From the NCBI GenBank assembly GCA_937875715.1, contig CALEHZ010000013.1, positions 1 to 5,305 of the forward strand: a stretch of DNA of 5,305 bases. Reading direction: 5' to 3'. Origin of the DNA: an uncultured Campylobacter sp. GTDB taxonomy: Bacteria > Campylobacterota > Campylobacteria > Campylobacterales > Campylobacteraceae. Shown here one piece after another: positions 1 to 5,302 of the stretch. Under the pieces are notes generated by a model that ran no database searches, had not been told where the DNA came from, and saw only the letters and a list, made by a program, of their open reading frames with translations. The translations under genes and the position numbers were made by a program. Within the stretch, counting starts at the first letter, position 1. The number at the start of each line of letters is the position of its first letter.

Positions 1-687
1 ATCAAGTGCGTTTATTTCATCTTTTGTGGGAGCTTGCGTAAGGCTTAAATCTTTTTGGCTAATCCCCTCCCCCAGTAGTTCATCCATAGCTATGTCGCTA
101 GCTACGCCGTTTGCTAAAATTTCTCTTGCGCTATAGCTTTCTTTTTTGATGTCGCTGCCGCCGTACTCATAGCTTATATTTTCGCCATAAACTAGCAAAG
201 GTGTATTAAATTTCAAAGCCATTTTTAAAGGATAAGTATAAATAAGTCTATCAGTAAACCAAGTAGGTTTGCCAAATTTTTCAAAAGTTTTGCGCATTAG
301 AATTTTTTGAGTGCGAATATCTGGCTTTAGCGAGATTATCGAGCAGCCAAATTCTTCGCTTATGTTTCTTAGATTTTTTTTACCAGCTTGGGTCATAGTG
401 GCGTTGTCTTCTGCTGTGAATAAAATAGGATTCATTCCCATTTTTTCTTTCATTATATGGACTTGAAAGTGCGAGTCTTTGCCTCCACTTACTGCTATGG
501 CGCAGTCTGGGTCATTGCCGTTCATCCCACGGTATTTATCACAAAGCTTTTCTAGCTCTTTGTATCTTGCGTTCCAGTTAATGTTTGCCTTTCTTTCTTC
601 GTTTAGACACGGCAAGCAAATTCCATCATCATTAAAACTAATTCCAGGTCTAGTATCTGGTATGGTGCATTTTTTACAATATTTCAT
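1..687 (-). CDS. N-acetyl sugar amidotransferase, PseA/PtmG family (C-terminus outside window)
   Basis: This ATP-dependent PP-loop amidotransferase family converts an acetamido group on a nonulosonic acid, or its precursor, to an acetamidino group, using ammonia from a partner glutaminase; it acts in the cytoplasm. The 229 visible residues start MKYCKKC. They show two Cys pairs, C4/C7 and C24/C27, that look like a zinc site, the PP-loop SGGKDSH at residues 67-73, and a conserved-looking YGENISYEYGG at 167-177. The family is usually about 370-380 residues, so roughly 40% is missing beyond the left edge. The frame is intact to base 1. Two ATG codons are adjacent (690-688 and 687-685). The second is preferred because it lies 5 bases from AGGAG, against 2 for the first. 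The gene is divergent from ptmE. PtmG (legionaminic acid branch) fits the neighbourhood, but PseA (pseudaminic acid branch) is so similar that I do not choose a symbol. Confidence 0.9.
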   Translation of the reverse strand, partial: MKYCKKCTIPDTRPGISFNDDGICLPCLNEERKANINWNARYKELEKLCDKYRGMNGNDPDCAIAVSGGKDSHFQVHIMKEKMGMNPILFTAEDNATMTQAGKKNLRNISEEFGCSIISLKPDIRTQKILMRKTFEKFGKPTWFTDRLIYTYPLKMALKFNTPLLVYGENISYEYGGSDIKKESYSAREILANGVASDIAMDELLGEGISQKDLSLTQAPTKDEINALD

Positions 688-692
688 CATAA

Positions 693-699
693 CTCCTTT
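693..699 (-). promoter_or_regulatory. Ribosome binding site of the amidotransferase gene
   Basis: On the minus strand this reads AAAGGAG, a strong Shine-Dalgarno match. It ends 2 bases before the first of two tandem ATG codons and 5 bases before the second, which favours the second (at 687) as the start. The choice changes the protein by one methionine only. Confidence 0.75.
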
Positions 700-709
700 A
701 AAAGACAGA

Positions 710-715
710 ATTATA
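710..715 (-). promoter_or_regulatory. Candidate -10 box for the amidotransferase gene
   Basis: On the minus strand the sequence reads TATAAT, a perfect sigma-70 type -10 box, preceded by AGT. Transcription would begin around 702-704, leaving a leader of about 15 bases that still contains the AAAGGAG ribosome site. No clear -35 box is visible, which is normal in Campylobacter, where a periodic A/T signal replaces it. The region where a -35 would sit overlaps the plus-strand -10 box of ptmE. Confidence 0.6.
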
Positions 716-726
716 ACTAATTTTTA

Positions 727-735
727 TGTTATAAT
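727..735 (+). promoter_or_regulatory. Candidate extended -10 promoter of the ptmEFBA operon
   Basis: The sequence TGTTATAAT is a perfect extended -10 element (TGn plus TATAAT at 730-735), with a five-base T-run at 721-725 just upstream, as is typical of Campylobacter vegetative promoters. Transcription would start near 741-743, giving a leader of about 20 bases before ptmE. The expected -35 position falls on the opposing -10 box of the divergent gene. No GGN10GC-type sigma-54 site or sigma-28 flagellar promoter was seen in this spacer. Confidence 0.7.
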
Positions 736-762
736 TTCTGAATTTTTTAAAAAAGAGATTAA

Positions 763-1815
763 ATGAATAGAAAAATAGATAATATAAAAATTCATAAAAA
801 TTCTACTATAAAAGACGCTCTTGGCGTGATTGATAAAGGTGCGATGCAAGTAGCTGTGGCTGTGGGCGATGATGACGAGCTGCTTGGCGTTTTAACAGAT
901 GGCGATATAAGGCGCGGGCTGCTTCGTGGGATGAATCTAGAAAGTAGCATTGAAAGCCTTATAAACAAGCATCCTGTAACTGCTGATATAAACGATACAA
1001 AAGAGAGAATTCTAGAACTAGCAAACGAGAAAAAACTAAGCCAAATTCCTATAATTTCTAATGGTAAAATCGTGGGAATTCAAGATATTCGTGGGTTTTT
1101 GGAGACAAAAACTAAGCCAAATAAAGTAATTTTGATGGTTGGCGGACTTGGCACTAGGCTTAGACCTTTGACTGAAAATACGCCAAAACCGATGCTTGAT
1201 GTGGGCAATAAGCCGATTTTACACACTATCGTTGAAAACTTCGCAAAGTATGGATATAACGATATTATAATGTGTGTAAATTATAAAAGCGAGATGATAA
1301 AAGAGTATTTTGGCGATGGGACGAAATTTGGCGTAAAGATTGAGTATGTTTTAGAGAGTGAGCGCATGGGCACGGCTGGGGCTTTAAGCCTTTTAAAAGA
1401 GCGACCAAAAGATGATTTTTTCGTGATGAACGGCGATATTTTAACAAATGTGAATTTTGAGTATTTTCACGAGTATCATAAAGAAAATAAGGCTCTAGCT
1501 AGCATTTGTATCCGTAAATACGATATGCAAGTGCCTTACGGCGTGGTAAATGTGCGCGCAAACAAAGTAACTTCAATAGAAGAAAAGCCTATTCAAAGCT
1601 TTTTTGTAAGCGCTGGAATTTACATGTTTAGCCCTATTGTGCTTGATTTTATCCCAAAAGGCAAGTTTTATGATATGCCAACGCTCTTTGATGAGCTTTT
1701 AAAGCATGATTTTCCCGTTCATCCCTTTCCTATCCGTGAGTATTGGCTAGATATCGGGCGAATTGATGAGTATAAGCGAGCAAATGACGAGTATGAGGGC
1801 ATTTTTGGACTATGA
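763..1815 (+). CDS. ptmE: CBS-domain sugar-1-phosphate nucleotidyltransferase, probable glucosamine-1-phosphate guanylyltransferase PtmE
   Basis: The protein has 350 residues and two parts. Residues about 8-116 form a pair of CBS domains (GVLTDGDIRRGLLRG at 42-56; IPIISNGKIVGIQDIRG at 95-111). Residues about 121-350 form a nucleotidyltransferase with the signature GGLGTRLRPLT at 127-137, KPML at 142-145, the metal/sugar-phosphate motif NGD at 223-225, and a C-terminal EYWLDIG at 326-332. In the C. jejuni legionaminic acid pathway, PtmE makes the GDP-linked amino sugar that LegB and later enzymes act on. The GDP specificity here is inferred from family and context, because the signature alone does not fix the base. 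CBS pairs commonly bind adenine nucleotides, so allosteric control is possible. A weak AAGAGA ribosome site lies 4 bases before the ATG. The stop overlaps the ptmF start (ATGA), indicating coupled translation. Confidence 0.9.
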   Translation: MNRKIDNIKIHKNSTIKDALGVIDKGAMQVAVAVGDDDELLGVLTDGDIRRGLLRGMNLESSIESLINKHPVTADINDTKERILELANEKKLSQIPIISNGKIVGIQDIRGFLETKTKPNKVILMVGGLGTRLRPLTENTPKPMLDVGNKPILHTIVENFAKYGYNDIIMCVNYKSEMIKEYFGDGTKFGVKIEYVLESERMGTAGALSLLKERPKDDFFVMNGDILTNVNFEYFHEYHKENKALASICIRKYDMQVPYGVVNVRANKVTSIEEKPIQSFFVSAGIYMFSPIVLDFIPKGKFYDMPTLFDELLKHDFPVHPFPIREYWLDIGRIDEYKRANDEYEGIFGL

Positions 1816-2708
1816 GAGCGCTAATTATCGGCTTTGGCTCTATTGGCAGAAGGCATTATGAGGTTTTAAGCGGCTTGGGGCATGAAGTAAGCGTGCTTAC
1901 AAGCCAGATTTTAGAAGGAATTCAAACTTATAAAGATTTTAGTGAGATTGAGCTTAGCGAGTTTGATTATTTTGTGATTGCTACGCCTACAAATGAGCAT
2001 TATAAAAATCTAGAATTCTTAAATCAAAATGTTAAGAATAAAATTATTTTTTGTGAAAAACCACTTTTTGAGAGCAAAAAAGCGCCTTTGATTTTAGAAA
2101 ATTCAGTATTTGTGGGCTATGTTTTGCGCTATCATCCACTGCTTTTAAGGCTAAAAGATGAGCTAAAAAACGAAAAAGTGATTTTCGCTCAGGCAAAATG
2201 CGCTCAGTATCTGCCGACATGGCGACCAAATACTGATTATAAAGCTTGTTATAGTAGCGACAAAGCGCTTGGTGGTGGGGTTTTGCTAGACCTTAGTCAT
2301 GAGATTGATTATTTGCTGTGGCTTTTGGGCGATTTTGAAATTAGCTTTGGGGCGGATGAGAAAATATCAGATTTAGAGATATCTAGCGATGATTTTTGCG
2401 CGTTTTTTGGCAGGGGCAGAGATGGCGAGATTATTAGCGTAAGTTTGGATTATATCAGTAAAATCACGCAAAGGACGCTTTTGGTAGAGACTTTTGAGAA
2501 AACTTTTTTGCTTGATTTTATCGCTGGGAAGCTAAAAATCGCTGATAAAAATGGTGGAATTCTAGAATTCCAAGTGAGTTTAGAAAGAAATGAGATGTTT
2601 TCTGCGATGCATAGCGATATTTTGGGTGAGAAAAAAATAGCTTGTGATTATGATTTTGGGCTAAAAACGATGAGTGTGATTGATGAGATTAAAAAGGGGC
2701 AAAAATGA
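1812..2708 (+). CDS. ptmF: Gfo/Idh/MocA-family oxidoreductase, PtmF
   Basis: This 298-residue NAD(P)-dependent oxidoreductase has an N-terminal Rossmann fold with GFGSIGRRH at 7-15, the family motif ATPTNEHY at 57-64, and EKP at 82-84, whose lysine is the usual catalytic/cofactor-binding residue. The C-terminal sugar-binding domain carries GGGVLLDLSHEIDY at 154-167, where D160 and H163 match the family DxxxH active-site pattern, and the W137-R138-P139 stretch common in sugar-modifying members. Length is a little short of many family members (about 330-350) but both domains look complete. It sits between ptmE and ptmB with 4-base ATGA overlaps on both sides. In C. jejuni, PtmF is assigned to the legionaminic acid pathway at an early step; I do not infer the exact reaction. 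Assignment rests on family motifs plus gene order. Confidence 0.85.
   Translation: MRALIIGFGSIGRRHYEVLSGLGHEVSVLTSQILEGIQTYKDFSEIELSEFDYFVIATPTNEHYKNLEFLNQNVKNKIIFCEKPLFESKKAPLILENSVFVGYVLRYHPLLLRLKDELKNEKVIFAQAKCAQYLPTWRPNTDYKACYSSDKALGGGVLLDLSHEIDYLLWLLGDFEISFGADEKISDLEISSDDFCAFFGRGRDGEIISVSLDYISKITQRTLLVETFEKTFLLDFIAGKLKIADKNGGILEFQVSLERNEMFSAMHSDILGEKKIACDYDFGLKTMSVIDEIKKGQK
2555..2572. repeat. 18-bp perfect palindrome inside ptmF
   Basis: TGGAATTCTAGAATTCCA reads the same on both strands and lies within the ptmF coding sequence, where it encodes part of a GGILEF stretch. It is probably chance arising from AT-rich codons, but it is the longest perfect uninterrupted palindrome I noticed in a coding region here. 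Confidence 0.9.
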
Positions 2709-3412
2709 GCGATGTTTTGTGTACAATCTGTGCTAGGGGCGGCAGCAAGGGCGTAAAAAACAAAAATATAAAAGAACTTTGCGGCAAGCCGCTCATTGCT
2801 TATACGATTGAGGCGGCGCGCGAGTGCGGGCTTTTTGAGCATATTGTGATTAGCACTGATAGTGACGAGATCGCAGATGTGGCTTTAAAATTTGGCGCCG
2901 AGGTCTTTTTTAAGCGAAGTAGCGAACTTAGTAGCGATAGCGCTGGGAAAATTCCAGCTATTCGTGATGCTTTTGTGCGAAGTGAAGAACATTTTAGGCG
3001 TGAGTTTGCTTATTTGATTGACCTCGATGCCACTTCGCCGTTAAGGGAGCCAAGCGATATTACGAATGCTTTTTCTCAGTTTTTGCGTGATAAAAATGAT
3101 AGTTTAATAACCGCAATGCCAAGTAGAAGAAGTCCGTATTTTAATCTAGTTGAGATTGATGAGAGCGGAAAAGTCGTGCTTAGTAAGGCTTTGCCATCTG
3201 CGGTTTTGCGCCGTCAAGACGCGCCAAAAAGCTATGATATGAATGCTTCGATTTATATTTGGAAAAGGGAAGTGATTTTAAAAGAGAATTCTGTATTTTT
3301 GCCTAAAACTGGGCTTTATGTGATGCCTGAAAGTCGCTCGATTGATATTGATTGCGAATTAGACTTTGAATTTGTGGAGTTTTTGATGAAAAAAAGGATA
3401 GAAAAATGCTAA
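2705..3412 (+). CDS. ptmB: CMP-legionaminic acid synthetase (CMP-nonulosonate cytidylyltransferase), PtmB/LegF
   Basis: This enzyme activates a nonulosonic acid with CTP to give the CMP-sugar used by flagellin glycosyltransferases, the last cytoplasmic step of the pathway. The 235-residue protein belongs to the NeuA/PseF/KdsB cytidylyltransferase superfamily. It shows the CTP-binding loop ARGGSKG at 10-16, K20-N21, STDSDE at 50-55, the LDATSPLR segment at 107-114 in place of the QPTSPLR of many NeuA enzymes, and the metal-binding SIDIDCELDF near the C-terminus (D214, D216). Length matches the PtmB family. Its ATG overlaps the ptmF stop by 4 bases, and its own stop lies 7 bases inside ptmA. 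Legionaminic rather than sialic or pseudaminic acid is inferred from the ptmE/F/A neighbours, since sequence motifs alone do not settle it. Confidence 0.9.
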   Translation: MSDVLCTICARGGSKGVKNKNIKELCGKPLIAYTIEAARECGLFEHIVISTDSDEIADVALKFGAEVFFKRSSELSSDSAGKIPAIRDAFVRSEEHFRREFAYLIDLDATSPLREPSDITNAFSQFLRDKNDSLITAMPSRRSPYFNLVEIDESGKVVLSKALPSAVLRRQDAPKSYDMNASIYIWKREVILKENSVFLPKTGLYVMPESRSIDIDCELDFEFVEFLMKKRIEKC

Positions 3413-4173
3413 AAGATAAAGTAGTAGTAATCGCAGGTGGGGCTGGACTAATAGGAAAAAGCTTTGTAAAATCAGCGCTTAGTAGTGGCGCAAAGGTAAT
3501 AATTGCTGATATCAACGAAGAAGTTGGCGATGAATTTTGCGCTAGTTTAAAGGCGGAATTCCATGAAAATGTGGAATTTGTGAAGTTTGATTTGTGCGAT
3601 AAGGATTTGATTTTAAAATGTATTGATTTTGCGGCTAAAAAATTTGGCAAGATTGATGCTGTAGTAAATGCGGCATATCCACGCACAAAGGACTTTGGGG
3701 CGTATTTTTTTGATACAAGCTATGAAAACTTTTGTAAAAATACGAATTTACAGCTTGGGGGCGCTTTTCTTTTGATGCAAACTTTTGCTGAATTTTTTAA
3801 AAAACAAGGATATGGAAATATTATTATGCTCTCATCTATTCAAGGCGTGGTGGCGCCAAAGTTTGAGACTTATAAAGGCACGCCGATGAGCTCGCCGATT
3901 GCGTATAGTGCGATAAAAGCTGGGTTAATTCACATGGTAAAATATCTAGCAAAGTATCTAAAAGGCTCAAATATTCGTGTAAATTGTATAAGTCCAGGCG
4001 GAGTGCTTGATGGGCAAAATCCTATTTTTTTGGAGCAGTATAAAAATGTTTGCCTAAATAAAGGAATGCTTGATCCTTGTGATTTAAATGGCGCAATGCT
4101 GTTTTTACTAAGCGATGGTAGCTTGTATGTAAATGGACAAAATATCGTTGTTGATGATGGATTTGTTTTATAA
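3406..4173 (+). CDS. ptmA: Short-chain dehydrogenase/reductase, PtmA
   Basis: The 255 residues form one classical SDR domain. The cofactor loop is GGAGLIG at 11-17, D35 ends strand beta-2 (a position favouring NAD(H) over NADP(H)), NAAY lies at 88-91 in place of the usual NNAG, and the catalytic residues appear as S144, Y167 and K171 (YSAIK), with PGG following at about 197-199. The C-terminal VNGQNIVVDDGF is typical of the fold. PtmA was named from Campylobacter flagellin modification and was placed in the legionaminic acid pathway of C. jejuni. The exact substrate is not readable from the sequence. It is the last gene of the ptm operon, starts 7 bases inside ptmB, and is followed by a weak terminator-like hairpin. 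Length matches the Campylobacter PtmA family (about 256). Confidence 0.88.
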   Translation: MLKDKVVVIAGGAGLIGKSFVKSALSSGAKVIIADINEEVGDEFCASLKAEFHENVEFVKFDLCDKDLILKCIDFAAKKFGKIDAVVNAAYPRTKDFGAYFFDTSYENFCKNTNLQLGGAFLLMQTFAEFFKKQGYGNIIMLSSIQGVVAPKFETYKGTPMSSPIAYSAIKAGLIHMVKYLAKYLKGSNIRVNCISPGGVLDGQNPIFLEQYKNVCLNKGMLDPCDLNGAMLFLLSDGSLYVNGQNIVVDDGFVL

Positions 4174-4177
4174 TTTT

Positions 4178-4198
4178 AAGCTAATATTTAGTTTTTTT
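4178..4198 (+). terminator. Weak terminator-like hairpin after ptmA
   Basis: AAGCTAA (4178-4184) pairs with TTAGTTT (4188-4194) around a TAT loop, seven pairs including one G-U, and the right arm runs into a T-tract ending at 4198. The stem has only one G-C pair, so termination may be inefficient and some ptm transcripts could read into rplU. The position 4 bases after the ptmA stop supports the role. Confidence 0.5.
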
Positions 4199-4207
4199 GG
4201 CTAAAAT
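4198..4207 (+). promoter_or_regulatory. Candidate promoter of rplU-rpmA
   Basis: A run of seven T (4192-4198) followed by GGC and TAAAAT (4202-4207) resembles the Campylobacter vegetative -10 region. Transcription would start near 4213-4215, giving an rplU leader of about 78 bases. The T-run is the same one that forms the tail of the ptmA terminator hairpin. A weaker alternative is TATCTT at 4264-4269, which would leave a leader of only about 15 bases. Confidence 0.45.
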
Positions 4208-4219
4208 TCGCACTTTTAA

Positions 4220-4264
4220 ACCAAAAAAGCCATTAAATTTTGCTTAAAGCAAATGCTTTTTGGT
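4220..4264 (+). promoter_or_regulatory. Structured leader of rplU with competing hairpins
   Basis: ACCAAAAAAGC (4220-4230) is complementary, with one bulged A, to GCTTTTTGGT (4255-4264). Nested inside, TTTGCT (4239-4244) pairs with AGCAAA (4248-4253) around a TAA loop. A rival hairpin pairs AAAGC (4246-4250) with GCTTT (4255-4259) and runs into TT, resembling a small intrinsic terminator. The two folds share bases and exclude each other. This could support regulation of the ribosomal-protein operon, but no known leader family was recognised. Confidence 0.4.
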
Positions 4265-4291
4265 ATCTTTAAATCATTAAAGGAGCGTTGA

Positions 4292-4600
4292 ATGTACGCA
4301 ATTTTCAAACATGGTGGCAAACAATACAAAGTTTGCGAGGGCGATTATCTAAATCTTGATCATTTTAGCAGCGAGAAAGGCACAAGTGTAGAGCTAAGCG
4401 AAGTTCTAGCAGTTTGCGACAAAGAGCTAAAAGTAGGCACTCCATTTGTAAGTGGAGCAAAAATCACTCTAAAAGTAATCGCAGAGGGTAAAGACCGCAA
4501 AGTGGTGATTTTCAAAAAACGCCGCCGCAAAGACTCTAAACGCAAAAGAGGCTTCCGCAGAGAGTACACCCGCGTAAAAGTAGAAAGCATAAAAGCATAA
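4292..4600 (+). CDS. rplU: 50S ribosomal protein L21
   Basis: L21 is a 23S rRNA-binding protein of the large subunit. The 102-residue product has the family N-terminus [14 protein letters not shown], the internal [25 protein letters not shown] basic region (about residues 69-93, described by position), and the C-terminal HR-like YTRVKVESI end. Length matches the usual 100-105 residues. A strong ribosome site AAAGGAG (4279-4285) lies 6 bases before the ATG. rpmA follows at once and its ribosome site overlaps the rplU stop, so the pair is one transcript. The rplU-rpmA-obgE order is widespread in bacteria. Confidence 0.98.
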   Translation: MYAIFKHGGKQYKVCEGDYLNLDHFSSEKGTSVELSEVLAVCDKELKVGTPFVSGAKITLKVIAEGKDRKVVIFKKRRRKDSKRKRGFRREYTRVKVESIKA

Positions 4601-4610
4601 GGAGTAAAAA

Positions 4611-4868
4611 ATGGCACACAAAAAAGGTCAGGGTTCTACCCAAAATAATAGAGATTCGATCGGTCGCAGACTTGGTGTGAAAAAATTCGGTGGCGAGTTT
4701 GTTCGTGCTGGAAACATCATCATCCGTCAAAGAGGCACAGCAACTCATGCAGGCGTAAATGTAGGCATGGGCAAAGATCACACAATTTTTGCTTTAATTG
4801 ACGGCGTTGTAAAATTCGAGCGCAAAGACAAAAATCGCAAAAAAGTATCAGTTTATCCAGCTGCATAA
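4611..4868 (+). CDS. rpmA: 50S ribosomal protein L27
   Basis: L27 reaches toward the peptidyl-transferase centre and helps position tRNA ends. The 85-residue protein begins [10 protein letters not shown], so after methionine removal it has the mature AHKKG-type N-terminal tail directly. There is no cleavable N-terminal extension of the kind found in Firmicutes. Family landmarks include [26 protein letters not shown] (about residues 18-43) and the [16 protein letters not shown] segment. The ribosome site AAGGAG overlaps the rplU stop codon and lies 6 bases from the ATG. A long hairpin occupies the gap to obgE. Confidence 0.98.
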   Translation: MAHKKGQGSTQNNRDSIGRRLGVKKFGGEFVRAGNIIIRQRGTATHAGVNVGMGKDHTIFALIDGVVKFERKDKNRKKVSVYPAA

Positions 4869-4883
4869 ATCCTTTGAATTTTC

Positions 4884-4928
4884 TGGAATTTTGAATTTTT
4901 TGGCTTAGCTAAAAAATTCAAAATTTTA
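4884..4928 (+). terminator. 21-bp hairpin in the rpmA-obgE gap, possible terminator or attenuator
   Basis: Bases 4884-4904 pair with 4908-4928 around a three-base TTA loop: 21 consecutive pairs, three of them G-U. The apex GGC/GCT carries most of the strong pairs and the rest is A-T. Because the arms are T-rich and A-rich the element would look terminator-like on both strands. On the plus strand it is followed by A-rich sequence and not by a clean T-tract, so efficient termination is doubtful. An mRNA-processing or translation-control role for obgE is an alternative. Confidence 0.65.
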
Positions 4929-4953
4929 AAAAATTCAACTTCAAAAAATTCAA
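4911..4953 (+). repeat. Three direct copies of AAAAAATTCAA before obgE
   Basis: Exact 11-base copies start at 4911, 4928 and 4943, spaced 17 and 15 bases apart. The first is the right arm of the hairpin. The third continues into the obgE start codon. All are complementary to TTGAATTTTTT at 4891-4901. Such AT-rich repeats can arise by slippage, so function is not assured. Confidence 0.8.
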
Positions 4954-4954
4954 A

Positions 4955-5302
4955 ATGTTTGTAGATAAAGCAAGTTTTACTATTCGCTCTGGCAAAGGCG
5001 GCGCAGGCTGCGCATCTTTTAGGCGTGAAAAATTCATCGAGCTTGGCGGTCCTGATGGCGGAGATGGTGGAAATGGCGGCTCAGTGCTATTTAAAGCCGA
5101 TAACAACACGCACACACTAGCATTTTATAGTGGTAAGCGTTTGCTAAAAGCAGCAAATGGAGAGCAGGGTGGCGGCAGAAAAATGCATGGCAAAAAAGGC
5201 GAAGATCTTGTTTTAATCGTAGCACCAGGAACTAGCATTTACGATAATGACAGCGGAGAGCTTTTGGCTGATTTATTAAATGATGAAGATTTTCCAAAAT
5301 GA
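4955..5302 (+). CDS. obgE: GTPase ObgE/CgtA, N-terminal part, cut by an in-frame stop
   Basis: Obg is a ribosome-associated GTPase linked to 50S assembly and growth control and is essential in many bacteria. The visible 115 residues belong to the glycine-rich Obg fold: [40 protein letters not shown] (residues about 21-42), [25 protein letters not shown]. The family is about 345-390 residues, with the Obg domain alone about 158, so the TGA at 5300-5302 lies inside that domain and before any G-domain motif. The family match is good until about residue 109 (ELLADLLND). One extra base in the T4 run (5290s) or the A4 run just before the stop would remove the TGA. The start fits the family N-terminus but has no Shine-Dalgarno sequence, unlike its neighbours. 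Frameshift, sequence error or true pseudogene cannot be separated here. Confidence 0.85.
   Translation: MFVDKASFTIRSGKGGAGCASFRREKFIELGGPDGGDGGNGGSVLFKADNNTHTLAFYSGKRLLKAANGEQGGGRKMHGKKGEDLVLIVAPGTSIYDNDSGELLADLLNDEDFPK

Larger units (their letters stand above)
706..740. repeat. Inverted repeat joining the two divergent -10 boxes
   Basis: AATTATAAC at 709-717 is the exact reverse complement of GTTATAATT at 728-736, with a 10-base spacer. Allowing one extra T in the right arm, the symmetry extends outward to CAGAA (706-710) and TTTCTG (735-740). Each arm contains one TATAAT box. The dyad could be an operator, or it could simply follow from two consensus promoters placed back to back. Confidence 0.7.

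Noticed and set aside
479..766. 95-codon plus-strand open frame across the amidotransferase start and the divergent spacer
   Set aside because: It lies antisense to a clear PP-loop amidotransferase, runs through the promoter region, resembles no family I know, and ends overlapping the ptmE start.
3023..3046. LDATSPLR in ptmB in place of the QPTSPLR typical of NeuA sialic acid enzymes
   Set aside because: A similar Asp-Ala variant is, as far as I recall, usual in the PtmB/LegF group, so it marks the subfamily and is not a lost active site.
3303..3686. 127-codon minus-strand open frame over the ptmB-ptmA junction
   Set aside because: It is antisense to two genes with clear catalytic motifs. 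Its Ser/Phe-rich composition is what reverse translation of these AT-rich genes gives.
3682..3693. NAAY replacing the NNAG motif in PtmA
   Set aside because: NAA(Y/F) variants are frequent in SDR sugar-pathway enzymes, and the Ser-Tyr-Lys catalytic set is intact, so it does not suggest an inactive protein.
4360..4781. Minus-strand open frames opposite rplU and rpmA
   Set aside because: They are shadows of highly conserved ribosomal-protein genes and have no ribosome site or family resemblance.
4918..5115. Minus-strand Pro/Ser-rich open frame opposite the start of obgE
   Set aside because: The proline runs mirror the Gly-rich Obg coding sequence on the other strand, so it is a composition artefact.
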